Source of the DNA: Oscillospiraceae bacterium
GTDB taxonomy: Bacteria > Bacillota > Clostridia > Oscillospirales > Oscillospiraceae
DNA length: 64,000 nt
Reading direction: 5' to 3'
Assembly (NCBI GenBank): GCA_902774015.1
Contig: CACYHB010000001.1
Span: 62,001-126,000 of the forward strand
Each line of letters begins with the position of its first letter. Position 1 is the first letter of the stretch. Below the pieces are notes generated by a model. The model was not told the DNA's origin, searched no databases, and saw nothing but the letters and a program-made list of their open reading frames with translations. The translations under genes were made by a program, and so were the position numbers. Positions 7,478-15,547 of this stretch are shown in pieces.

Positions 7478-8863
7478 TTATTCCTTGCCTATCAGAAGAA
7501 AACCGAGTACTTTCGCAGGAGAGCGAGAGATCAAATGCAGTTCACGAGAAATATCAGCATGTCTGGATTTTCCGATCTCTTCTACCACAATGACAGCGGG
7601 GGTATGGTTCAGAGCAATAACTGTATCCGCATCAGTTGAGGGATCAGAACCGGCATTCAGGCAAAACTCTGTCAGAAGAGGCTTCAGTTCTTCGCACAAT
7701 AAAGCGATACGCTCCGAGTCAACGGTACCGACAAAGAGCAGCGAGCGGGTATCGCCTGCAAGTTGACGGATTGTCGCAGCGGAATACTTTATACATTCTT
7801 CACGGCGATCTGCGCTTTCCAGACCACGGTGCCGGTCGATCCACTGATCAAAACGGATGCGTTTGGCCTTTGTAGGGATTACACAAAGCACATCAAAGCT
7901 GCTACTGTCTGTAAGATCTTTTGGATTGGCCAATTCAGCCAGAACAGCGAAACGAACCGCATAGAAGAGCAGAGAAAGGATTCCTCCGATTGCGCAGCCA
8001 ACAAGCGCATATTTAATTGTCCGCTTGGCTTCAAGCCGAACAGAAAGGAAGGACAAAACAGGTTTTTCAAGAGCGTCTAGTTCGCCCTTTACTGTATTAT
8101 ACTCCTTTATCTGCGCTTCATAATTCTTTGTGTATTCGTTGTGCAGATCCATCAGTGACTTTGAAAGAGTATGATACTGATTGCTGCTGAAAAGTGTTAG
8201 TGTATGCTTCCCGATCGTTTTGCTGATGATGTCGTGATGATCGGCAATGGCTTCTGCAGCGGTTGCCATTACTGCTTCGGCCTCCTGATTGCTTGCACCG
8301 ATCGCCCTCACGATGAGAAGATTATTGGTCTCATCTGTAAATACCGTAAGAAGTGACTCACCAGCATCCATATCTACGTAGGGATCGTCGCCAAACTGCC
8401 CTTCGAGAGCGAAACTGCTTGCAGTCTCAAGAATAACATAATGGTATGCACTGCAGACAGGAGAACTGTCAAGCGGAAATAAGCCGTCGGACAGAAGAGA
8501 GGATTCAACATCAATATAATAAACTTGCTCGCAAACGTAAACATTGTTGGGGCTTATCCGGAACAACGGAGAGTTCTCAGCGTAGTTTTCCAGATAACCA
8601 AGCTCTTCTTCAATCAATGCCAGACGTTCTTCCAAATGCGCTTTCTCTTCTTCATAGTCCTGCAGCTTTTTCTCATTGGTTGCTTGAAGAGAAGCGAGGT
8701 ATTCTGCGTTGTGAAGCCTTGAGAATGAAGGAATTGCCGTAAACGCACCGAATAAAAATGCGGCAATCATGGCAGAAAGAAGGATCCTCCGCCAACGGGA
8801 CAAGAGATACCAGAATAGATCCAGTAAGTTGATCTCCTTGTTTCTAACTTCATTATCGTTCAT
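7478..8863 (-). CDS. Wzz-like polysaccharide co-polymerase with a degenerate BY-kinase domain
   Basis: The 461-residue protein has a Wzz/CapA arrangement: a short cytoplasmic N-terminus, a first membrane segment at about 27-45, a long extracytoplasmic region with coiled-coil stretches (about 55-95 and 235-268), and a second membrane segment at about 284-306. This family sets polysaccharide chain length. After the second segment comes a domain (about 323-461) laid out like a bacterial tyrosine kinase: a central LLFVGTVDSERIALL strand-loop-helix where the Walker A motif would be, then PAVIVVEEIGKSRHADI and KVLGFLLIG at the end, matching the usual late strands. No GK(S/T) motif and no Tyr-rich tail are visible, so catalysis looks lost. 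It converges on the biosynthesis genes and has its own promoter. Confidence 0.8.
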   Translation of the reverse strand: MNDNEVRNKEINLLDLFWYLLSRWRRILLSAMIAAFLFGAFTAIPSFSRLHNAEYLASLQATNEKKLQDYEEEKAHLEERLALIEEELGYLENYAENSPLFRISPNNVYVCEQVYYIDVESSLLSDGLFPLDSSPVCSAYHYVILETASSFALEGQFGDDPYVDMDAGESLLTVFTDETNNLLIVRAIGASNQEAEAVMATAAEAIADHHDIISKTIGKHTLTLFSSNQYHTLSKSLMDLHNEYTKNYEAQIKEYNTVKGELDALEKPVLSFLSVRLEAKRTIKYALVGCAIGGILSLLFYAVRFAVLAELANPKDLTDSSSFDVLCVIPTKAKRIRFDQWIDRHRGLESADRREECIKYSAATIRQLAGDTRSLLFVGTVDSERIALLCEELKPLLTEFCLNAGSDPSTDADTVIALNHTPAVIVVEEIGKSRHADISRELHLISRSPAKVLGFLLIGKE

Positions 8864-8896
8864 GCGATGACCTCCGACTGTTTTCTCTAAAAAAAT

Positions 8897-8925
8897 ACTT
8901 TACCATAAACAAGAAAATAATACAA
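8897..8925 (-). promoter_or_regulatory. SigA-type promoter for the Wzz-like gene
   Basis: Read on the minus strand: TTGTAT (8925-8920), a 17-base spacer and TAAAGT (8902-8897), about 35 bases ahead of the ATG at 8863. The surrounding sequence is very A/T-rich. Confidence 0.55.
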
Positions 8926-9008
8926 GAAAAAAAGTGCTCCCCTCCAAGTGATAAACGTACAATTCCATATCTATCAACATGGGCATACTATCATAGAGGT
9001 GAGAACAT

Positions 9009-9644
9009 TTGAATCAGTTTCACGAGAACAATTCCTTGGAGGGCGGCCAGATCCACTGCCTCACGATCATCGGCCAGGTCGAGGGGCACCAGATCCTGCC
9101 GGAGGACACGAAGACAACAAAATACGAACATGTTCTGCCGCTGCTGGCGGCGATCGAGGAGACGCCGGAGATCCGGGGGCTGTTGATCCTGCTCAACACT
9201 GTGGGCGGCGATGTGGAGGCCGGGCTTGCCATAGCGGAGCTGATCGCGGGGATGCGAAAGCCCACGGCCTCGCTGGTGCTGGGAGGCGGACACTCCATCG
9301 GCGTGCCGCTGGCGGTGGCGGCCAGACGCAGTTATATCGCGCCTTCTGCGGCTATGACGATTCACCCGGTACGCGTCAACGGCGTGGTGATCGGCGTGCC
9401 GCAAACCTATGAGTACTTTGCCCGCATCCAGGAGCGCATCGTAGGCTTTGTGACAGTCCATTCCCGCATCCGGAGAGAGGAGTATCTCCGTCTGATGAAC
9501 AAAACCGATGAGCTGGCCAATGACGTGGGCAGCGTGATCCACGGAGAAGATGCGGTCCGCCTTGGCCTGATCGACGCGGGCGGGACGCTCTCGGACGCGC
9601 TCGACTGGCTGCATCGGCAGATCGAATCGGAGCCGCCCCGCTGA
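9009..9644 (+). CDS. tepA: ClpP-class serine protease TepA
   Basis: This 211-residue protein belongs to the ClpP/crotonase-fold serine proteases, TepA (YmfB) branch. A Ser-His pair is visible: Ser96 in [10 protein letters not shown] at the nucleophile elbow and His119 in [10 protein letters not shown]. Asp172 in the [10 protein letters not shown] segment is the likely third residue. The N-terminal [12 protein letters not shown] matches the ClpP oxyanion-hole region. In Bacillus subtilis tepA lies just upstream of spoIIIE; here it precedes uppP and ftsK, which supports the assignment. Its cellular substrate is not settled; earlier work linked it to protein export and to degradation of spore proteins. 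The start is TTG at 9009 behind GAGGTGAG. The 3' end lies inside the terminator hairpin. Confidence 0.85.
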   Translation: MNQFHENNSLEGGQIHCLTIIGQVEGHQILPEDTKTTKYEHVLPLLAAIEETPEIRGLLILLNTVGGDVEAGLAIAELIAGMRKPTASLVLGGGHSIGVPLAVAARRSYIAPSAAMTIHPVRVNGVVIGVPQTYEYFARIQERIVGFVTVHSRIRREEYLRLMNKTDELANDVGSVIHGEDAVRLGLIDAGGTLSDALDWLHRQIESEPPR

Positions 9645-9667
9645 AAAGGGCGGCTCTGTGCTTTTTC
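9630..9667 (+). terminator. Intrinsic terminator overlapping the tepA stop codon
   Basis: Arms GAGCCGCCC (9630-9638) and GGGCGGCTC (9648-9656) pair perfectly around a 9-base loop that holds the TGA, followed by CTTTTTC. Confidence 0.8.
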
Positions 9668-9697
9668 TCCGGTGCTGGCGCTGTGCTTCTATTCCTC

Positions 9698-9726
9698 TTG
9701 TTTTTGACGTAGAAATATGGTAAACT
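9698..9726 (+). promoter_or_regulatory. Promoter for uppP
   Basis: TTGTTT (9698-9703), 17-base spacer, TAAACT (9721-9726), 26 bases before the uppP start. The preceding tepA terminator makes a separate promoter necessary. Confidence 0.55.
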
Positions 9727-9752
9727 AATATTTACGATTACCGTGGGGGTTC

Positions 9753-10592
9753 ATGTGTATGTCCATTGGAAACGCAATCGTACTCGGCCTGGTGCAGGGC
9801 CTGGCGGAGTTTCTGCCCATCTCCAGCTCCGGCCATCTTTCTATCCTGAACAACCTGTTCGGCATGACAACGGCAGAAAACGGTCACCTGTTCTTTGACG
9901 TTCTACTGCATCTGGGTACGCTGCTGTCCATCTGCATCGTTTACTGGGAGGACATCGTCGCCATGTTCTTCGAAGTGCTGGGCTTTGTCAATATCGGACC
10001 GCTGGCGGGCGAGCGCCGGGCGCGTTATCCCTCGGCGCGGCTCTTTTTCATGATCTGCCTGGCCACGCTTCCGCTCCTGCTGGTCCTGCCCGTCAAGCAT
10101 CTGCTGGACGGCCTTTTCTACAACAACTATTTTATCGGCATCGCCCTGGTTCTCACTGGCTGCATGCTCTTCGTCTCCGACAAGATGACGGAGGGGCGCA
10201 AGAACGTGGGCGGTATGTCCGTTTGGGACGCGCTGATCATCGGCCTGTGCCAGTGCGTGGCCACGGTACCGGGCCTCTCCCGCAGCGGAACCACAATTAC
10301 CGCAGGTATTGCCACAGGGCTGAAGCGTGAATTCGCGGTAAAGTTTTCCTTTTTGATGAGTCTCCCCGCCGTGCTCGGCGCCAACATCCTGGGCATCGCT
10401 GACGCGGTGCAGGAGGGGATCGACTGGTCCAACATGCCGGCCTATCTGATCGGCATGGCGGTGGCCATGGTTTCAGGCATCCTCTCCATCTCTTTGCTGA
10501 AATACATAGCGGGGAAGGGAAAATTCGGCGGCTTTGCCTACTACTGCTGGGTCGTTGGTGTGTTGAGCATCATTCTGACCATGATATTCTAA
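9753..10592 (+). CDS. uppP: Undecaprenyl-diphosphatase UppP/BacA
   Basis: A 279-residue integral membrane protein with the two BacA signature regions: EFLPISSSGHL near residue 22 and PGLSRSGTTI near 170, which together carry the catalytic Glu, Ser, His and Arg. It dephosphorylates undecaprenyl pyrophosphate to recycle the lipid carrier of peptidoglycan and surface polysaccharide synthesis, and overproduction gives bacitracin resistance in other species. About eight membrane spans are visible and the length is normal. The GGGGGT site precedes the ATG at 9753; an ATG two codons later (9759) is also possible. It has its own promoter and is followed after 19 bases by ftsK, so the two are probably cotranscribed. 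Confidence 0.95.
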   Translation: MCMSIGNAIVLGLVQGLAEFLPISSSGHLSILNNLFGMTTAENGHLFFDVLLHLGTLLSICIVYWEDIVAMFFEVLGFVNIGPLAGERRARYPSARLFFMICLATLPLLLVLPVKHLLDGLFYNNYFIGIALVLTGCMLFVSDKMTEGRKNVGGMSVWDALIIGLCQCVATVPGLSRSGTTITAGIATGLKREFAVKFSFLMSLPAVLGANILGIADAVQEGIDWSNMPAYLIGMAVAMVSGILSISLLKYIAGKGKFGGFAYYCWVVGVLSIILTMIF

Positions 10593-10611
10593 GAATAAGG
10601 ACATATGTTTC

Positions 10612-13293
10612 ATGGCATCAAGCAAATCTGCAAGTAAAAAGAAGTCGGCTCCGGCGCCCAGGAAGAGCACGGGCACGGCAAAGAAGACGGCGGCGAAATC
10701 CGCGCCGCCCAAGTCTGCGCCCGCGAAAACCGCGCCAGCTGCTCCCCAGCCGGTACGGCGGGAGATCTGGGGCGTGGTGTTCCTGTTCCTCGCCGTCATC
10801 GCTGTGCTGAGTCACTACAACCAGGACGGGGCCTTCGTTGCCTTTTTTTCCAATTTCCTCAAGGGTCTGGTGGGCTATGGCTTTTGGGTCGTGCCGGTGG
10901 CCTTTGTGATCTGCACCTTCATCCTCTTTACCCACAAGGGGCGGCCGGTGGATGGACGCATCTGCTGCGCACTGCTGCTGCCGGTGTTTTTCTCTGCGAT
11001 CATGGAGCTCTCTCTGGGCCTCACTCCGGCGGACGGGCTGGAATTTGAGGTCATGGTCGGCAAGCTCTTCTGGAACGGACAGGATATGATCTCCGGCGGC
11101 GTGATCGGCGGATTGCTGGCACGGGCGCTGGAGGCCGCCCTCAGTGTGTACGGCGCCATGCCGCTGCTGGTGGTGCTGCTTCTCTGCTGCGTTGTCTTTG
11201 CTTTCCGCGGCAGCTTTCGCGGCCTCTTCAAGAGCGTGAAGCTGGAGCGGCGACCGTATGACCCCGCTGCCTATCAGGCAAACGAAAAATTCACGGTCCC
11301 CGAGCTGCTGGATGACCGGGGCGTGCCGGTCGGCAAGCCCGCAAAACCCATCGAGCGCATCGACCGCAGGACCTACACTGTCGATCTCCCGCTGGGAGAG
11401 GACGAGGAACCGCTGCCGCTCACCGGCCCCTCTGCCTATGACGTCAGTCTCAGCACGCAATCCAAGACCCGCAGCCGCGCCAGAGTGCGCCGTAAAGCGG
11501 CAGATGAAACCGTTCCGGCCCCCGCGGTGAAGGAAAAGAGCACCGTACCTGCAGAAACCGCTGACATTCCTGGCTTTGAACTGGAGCAGGGCTTCCGCAG
11601 GCTGGAGGTCGCGCCGAAGGCGTCCGCACCCGTGAAGCCTGCCGTTGCTGTCACGGCTGAGATTTCCGATCCGCCGAAGAAGAAGGCATCCAGACAGGCT
11701 GTGGAGGCGGAGGCCAAAGCGGTAGAGAAGGCTGTCGCTTCCCAGGGCCAGCAGGGGGACTATGTGTTCCCGCCGCTGAATCTGCTGCGCTCTGCCGGCA
11801 GCACCGCCGTGGACGCGCGCGACGAGATCGCACTGAATCGGGAACGTCTTGAAGGAGCCATCCGCAGCTTCGGCATCAACGCCGGCATCGTGGGCGTCAC
11901 CCGCGGCCCCACGGTCACCCGCTACGATGTTGAGCTGGAGCAGGGCGTCAAGCTCTCCCGCGTCACCAATCTGGCCGGCGATCTGGCGCTGGCGCTGGGC
12001 GTGGTGAACGTCCGTATTGCCCCGATCCCGGACAAGATCTCCACCGTGGGCATCGAGGTGCCCAACAAGATCGTGAGCACCGTGTACCTGGGGGACATCA
12101 TCTCCTCGGCTAAATTCCAGAATGCCAAGTCCCGCCTGAGCTTTGCCATCGGCAAGGACATCAGCGGCGACGCCATCGTGGGCAATATCGCGAAGCTTCC
12201 CCATATGCTCATCGCCGGTACCACCGGCTCCGGCAAATCCGTCTGTATGAATTCGCTGATCCTCTCACTCCTGTATAAGGCGCGGCCGGATGAAGTGCGG
12301 CTCATCATGATCGACCCGAAAATGGTGGAGCTCGGCATCTATAACGGCATCCCGCATCTCTACGTCCCGGTCGTTACCGACCCCAAGAAGGCTGCCGGCG
12401 CGCTGCAGTGGTCCGTGGTGGAGATGCTCAAGCGCTATCGCCAGTTCTCCGAGGTCGGCGTACGCGATCTTGAGAATTACAACAAGCACTGCGAGGCAAA
12501 CGGGGAAGCACGCCTGCCCCAGGTCGTCATCGTAATCGATGAGCTGGCAGACCTGATGATGGTGGCCTCCAAGGAAGTAGAGGAGAGCATCTGCCGCGTG
12601 GCTCAGATGGGCCGCGCCGCAGGCATGCACCTTGTCATTGCCACGCAGCGTCCCTCCGCCGACGTGATCACCGGCCTGATGAAGGCCAACATCCCCTCCC
12701 GCATCGCCTTTGCGGTCTCCTCCGCGATGGAGAGCCGCATCATCCTGGACCAGGGCGGCGCCGAAAAGCTGATCGGTATGGGCGACATGCTGTTTTCGCC
12801 CGTCGGCATCGGCAAGCCCATCCGCATTCAGGGTGCTTTCGTCTCCGATGAAGAGCGCGAGGACGTGATCCAGTTCATCAAGGAAAACGCGGGAGAGGCC
12901 TCCCAGAACTCCGAGATCGAGTCCTTTATGAACAAGGCCACCGAGGAAAAGAGCGGCTCGGACAAGTCCTCTTCCAAGGAGGACGAGAGTCCGGCCGGCG
13001 CTTACGACGAGATGCTGCCCAAGGCGGTGGAGGCTGTGCTGGAGATGGGCTCCTGCTCCGTCTCCATGCTGCAGCGGCGCGTGAAGCTCGGCTATTCCCG
13101 GGCGGCCCGCATCGTGGACCAGATGGAGGAACTGGGCGTCGTCGGCCCTTACGAGGGCGCAAAGCCCCGCAGTGTGGTCATCGACCGCGCCGGCTGGCAG
13201 CAGCTGCAGGTGCAGCTTGGCCTCGCCTCCGACAGCGATATGGAGCTGGCGGCTCGCATGAGCGACACGGCTGACAGCTACGAGGACGAATAA
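10612..13293 (+). CDS. ftsK: DNA translocase FtsK/SpoIIIE
   Basis: The 893-residue protein has the full FtsK/SpoIIIE layout: a Lys/Ala/Pro-rich cytoplasmic N-terminus (1-45), four or so membrane spans (about 48-205), a variable linker, the RecA-like motor with Walker A GTTGSGKS near residue 540 and Walker B IVIDELADLMM near 645, and the C-terminal gamma winged helix with LQRRVKLGYSRAARI and GPYEGAKPR that reads oriented KOPS/SRS sequences. It pumps chromosomal DNA across the division or sporulation septum. In this sporulating lineage it may serve both the FtsK and SpoIIIE roles. It follows uppP and ends at a strong terminator. Confidence 0.95.
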   Translation: MASSKSASKKKSAPAPRKSTGTAKKTAAKSAPPKSAPAKTAPAAPQPVRREIWGVVFLFLAVIAVLSHYNQDGAFVAFFSNFLKGLVGYGFWVVPVAFVICTFILFTHKGRPVDGRICCALLLPVFFSAIMELSLGLTPADGLEFEVMVGKLFWNGQDMISGGVIGGLLARALEAALSVYGAMPLLVVLLLCCVVFAFRGSFRGLFKSVKLERRPYDPAAYQANEKFTVPELLDDRGVPVGKPAKPIERIDRRTYTVDLPLGEDEEPLPLTGPSAYDVSLSTQSKTRSRARVRRKAADETVPAPAVKEKSTVPAETADIPGFELEQGFRRLEVAPKASAPVKPAVAVTAEISDPPKKKASRQAVEAEAKAVEKAVASQGQQGDYVFPPLNLLRSAGSTAVDARDEIALNRERLEGAIRSFGINAGIVGVTRGPTVTRYDVELEQGVKLSRVTNLAGDLALALGVVNVRIAPIPDKISTVGIEVPNKIVSTVYLGDIISSAKFQNAKSRLSFAIGKDISGDAIVGNIAKLPHMLIAGTTGSGKSVCMNSLILSLLYKARPDEVRLIMIDPKMVELGIYNGIPHLYVPVVTDPKKAAGALQWSVVEMLKRYRQFSEVGVRDLENYNKHCEANGEARLPQVVIVIDELADLMMVASKEVEESICRVAQMGRAAGMHLVIATQRPSADVITGLMKANIPSRIAFAVSSAMESRIILDQGGAEKLIGMGDMLFSPVGIGKPIRIQGAFVSDEEREDVIQFIKENAGEASQNSEIESFMNKATEEKSGSDKSSSKEDESPAGAYDEMLPKAVEAVLEMGSCSVSMLQRRVKLGYSRAARIVDQMEELGVVGPYEGAKPRSVVIDRAGWQQLQVQLGLASDSDMELAARMSDTADSYEDE

Positions 13294-13302
13294 AGAACAG
13301 AC

Positions 13303-13330
13303 AAAAAGGGCGTGAAAACACGCCCTTTTT
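13303..13330 (+). terminator. Intrinsic terminator after ftsK
   Basis: AAAAAGGGCGTG (13303-13314), AAAA loop, CACGCCCTTTTT (13319-13330): a perfect 12-bp stem whose 3' arm ends in five T. The next ribosome site begins only a few bases beyond, so some read-through into mrnC is likely. Confidence 0.85.
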
Positions 13331-13343
13331 GCAAAGGATGAAT

Positions 13344-13742
13344 ATGGATTATTTTGCACCGAATATGAGCGTCGCGGAGGTCAACCGCATCTCTATGCTG
13401 GGCCTTGCCCACGTCGGCGACGGGGTCTATGAATTGATGACGCGCACCATGCTCTGCCGGGAGGGACACACCGCCATCGGTGAGCTGCACAAGCGCACGG
13501 TGTCCTTCGTGAGGGCCCCCGCTCAGGCCAAAGCAGCCGAAAAGATCCTGGGAAAGCTGGACGAGGAGGAGCTCACAATCTTCAAACGCGGGCGCAACGC
13601 CCATGTGCACGGCGTCCCCCAGGGGGCAAACGTGGGCGAATATCACGCCGCTACGGGACTGGAGGCGCTCTTCGGGTATCTGTTTCTCCTCGGGAGACAG
13701 GAGCGCCTGAACGACCTTTTCGCGGCGATTATGGAGGACTGA
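13344..13742 (+). CDS. mrnC: Mini-ribonuclease III
   Basis: A 132-residue protein with only an RNase III catalytic domain and no double-stranded-RNA-binding domain, as in MrnC. The signature LGLAHVGDGVYELMTR near residues 18-33 holds the catalytic Asp; a second acidic cluster, the Glu of GLEALFGYLFLLGR, sits near 108-120. MrnC matures the ends of 23S rRNA in Bacillus. The ATG at 13344 was chosen because AAAGGA lies five bases upstream; an ATG at 13338 is in frame but inside the site. It lies between ftsK and rqcH, two bases from the latter. In many Firmicutes mrnC follows cysS instead, so this neighbourhood is a rearrangement. Confidence 0.9.
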   Translation: MDYFAPNMSVAEVNRISMLGLAHVGDGVYELMTRTMLCREGHTAIGELHKRTVSFVRAPAQAKAAEKILGKLDEEELTIFKRGRNAHVHGVPQGANVGEYHAATGLEALFGYLFLLGRQERLNDLFAAIMED

Positions 13743-13744
13743 CC

Positions 13745-15469
13745 ATGCCGCTGGACGCCATTTGCACAGCCGCTCTGGCGATGGAGCTGGAGCAGGAGAT
13801 CACAGGCGGCCGCATCGACAAGGTGCAACAGCCGGAGCGCGACATGCTCCTTCTGTCCCTGCGCGCCAACGGGAAAAACCGCCGTCTGCTGATCGCCGCC
13901 GGCACCGGGAACGCACGCGTTCACCTGACGGAGGAGAGCTTTGAAAACCCCGCGGAGCCGCCCATGTTCTGCATGCTGCTGCGCAAGCATCTGACGGGCG
14001 CGCACATCGTCTCCGTTTTTCAGCCGGAGCATGAGCGCATGCTCATTCTTCTGCTGGATACCCACGATGAAATGGGCGTTGATTCCCGCAAGCAGCTTGT
14101 GGTGGAGATGATCGGCCGCAGCGCCAACGTGATCCTGGTGGGGGAGGACGGCCGCATTATCGACTGCATGCGGCGGGTGGACTTTGCCGGGGACGCCATG
14201 CGCCGCCTGCTCCCCGGCATGATCTATCGGATGCCGCCCAAACAGAATAAGCTCTCCTTCTTTGACAGCAGCCCTGAGGAACGCCGTGCTCTGGTCGCCG
14301 GTGCGGATTTGTCCGAACCTGTTGAAAAGTGGCTGCTGGACAAGCTGAGCGGTCTGTCCCCGCTCATCTGCCGTGAGCTCTCTTACCGCTGCGGCGGCGA
14401 TTATGGGCTGCTCCCGGAGCAGCTGGATGCGCTCAAGGAAACGGTCGAAAACGGCGAATACAGCCCCTGCCTTATCATGCGCGACGGAAAACCTGTGGAT
14501 TTCAGCTTCCTGCAGATCTCCCAGTATGGCGAGACTGCCCGGGCAGAGCGCTGTACCAGCTTCTCCGCTCTGCTTGACGCTTTCTACAGTCGCCGCGACA
14601 GACAGGAACAACAGAGAAGACGCTCCCACGAACTCCAGAGAAGCATTAAGAACGCGCGGGACAGGCTGGCACGCAAGCTCGCCGGACAGCGGGAGGACTT
14701 CAAACGCACGGAATCACGGGAGGAAGTCCGCAGACAAGCAGAGCTTGTGACAGCGAATCTCTATCGCATCAGGCGAGGCGACAGGAGCCTTGTGTGTGAA
14801 AACTATTATGAACCGGATTCGCCGGAGATCACGATCCTGCTGGATCCTCTGAAAAGCCCGCAGCAGAATGCCACTGCCATGTTCAAGGAGTACAACAAGC
14901 TCAAGGGCGCCCGGCAGCATCTGAGCATTCTGATCGAGGAGAACGAGCGGCAGCTGGACTATCTCAACAGCGTGATGGACGAGCTCGCCCGGGCGGAGAG
15001 CGAAAAGGATCTGGCGGACATACGGCGCGAACTGATAGATACGGGCTATCTTCGCCGGCAGAAAGGCGCGAAACCCGAGAAGCGGAAAGAGCAGTCGCCG
15101 CTGCGTTTTGTCACAGACACGGGACTTGAGGTGCTGGTGGGGCGCAACAACGTGCAGAATGACGAACTCACATCCAGGCTGGCCCGCCGCACGGACTACT
15201 GGCTCCACACCCAGCACGTGCACGGGAGCCACGTGATCCTGCGCTGCGGCGGATTGGAGCCTGACGAGACAAGTCTTGCCCAGGCGGCGTCTCTCGCCGT
15301 TTATTTCTCGCAGGGCAGGGAAGCCGGAAAGGTGCCGGTGGACTACACCATGGTGCGCTTTGTCCGCAAGCCCTCCGGCGCGCTGCCGGGAAAGGTAATC
15401 TATACCGACTATCATACCATGCTCGCCGAAGCCGACGAGAAACTCGCCGAACGGCTCAGAAAACAGTAA
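13745..15469 (+). CDS. rqcH: Ribosome quality control protein RqcH (NFACT/FbpA family)
   Basis: The 574-residue protein has the NFACT order: an N-terminal NFACT-N domain starting PLDAICTAALAMELEQEITGGRIDKV, helix-hairpin-helix and a long coiled coil (about 275-420), and a C-terminal NFACT-R domain with RTDYWLHTQHVHGSHVIL near 475-492. RqcH binds stalled 50S subunits with peptidyl-tRNA and recruits alanyl-tRNA to add C-terminal alanine tails that mark nascent chains for ClpXP. Older annotations call it a fibronectin-binding protein. It starts 2 bases after mrnC, so both RNA/ribosome-related genes are likely cotranscribed. Length matches Bacillus subtilis RqcH. Confidence 0.9.
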   Translation: MPLDAICTAALAMELEQEITGGRIDKVQQPERDMLLLSLRANGKNRRLLIAAGTGNARVHLTEESFENPAEPPMFCMLLRKHLTGAHIVSVFQPEHERMLILLLDTHDEMGVDSRKQLVVEMIGRSANVILVGEDGRIIDCMRRVDFAGDAMRRLLPGMIYRMPPKQNKLSFFDSSPEERRALVAGADLSEPVEKWLLDKLSGLSPLICRELSYRCGGDYGLLPEQLDALKETVENGEYSPCLIMRDGKPVDFSFLQISQYGETARAERCTSFSALLDAFYSRRDRQEQQRRRSHELQRSIKNARDRLARKLAGQREDFKRTESREEVRRQAELVTANLYRIRRGDRSLVCENYYEPDSPEITILLDPLKSPQQNATAMFKEYNKLKGARQHLSILIEENERQLDYLNSVMDELARAESEKDLADIRRELIDTGYLRRQKGAKPEKRKEQSPLRFVTDTGLEVLVGRNNVQNDELTSRLARRTDYWLHTQHVHGSHVILRCGGLEPDETSLAQAASLAVYFSQGREAGKVPVDYTMVRFVRKPSGALPGKVIYTDYHTMLAEADEKLAERLRKQ

Positions 15470-15478
15470 TGAAAAGCA

Positions 15479-15516
15479 ATCGTCCCGGTATCTGTTTGCA
15501 CAGATACCGGGACGAT
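15479..15516. terminator. 17-bp perfect hairpin between rqcH and the convergent oxidoreductase gene
   Basis: Arms 15479-15495 and 15500-15516 are perfectly complementary around a TTGC loop. A short T run (CGTTTT) follows on the plus strand. It serves as terminator for rqcH and probably in both directions. Confidence 0.75.
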
Positions 15517-15547
15517 CGTTTTATGACGGTTCGATCCGGAAATCGCT

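Noticed and set aside
10596-10605. AATAAGGACA before ftsK as a further copy of the sugar-operon motif
   Set aside because: Here AAGGA serves as the ftsK ribosome site at normal spacing, so no regulatory meaning is needed.
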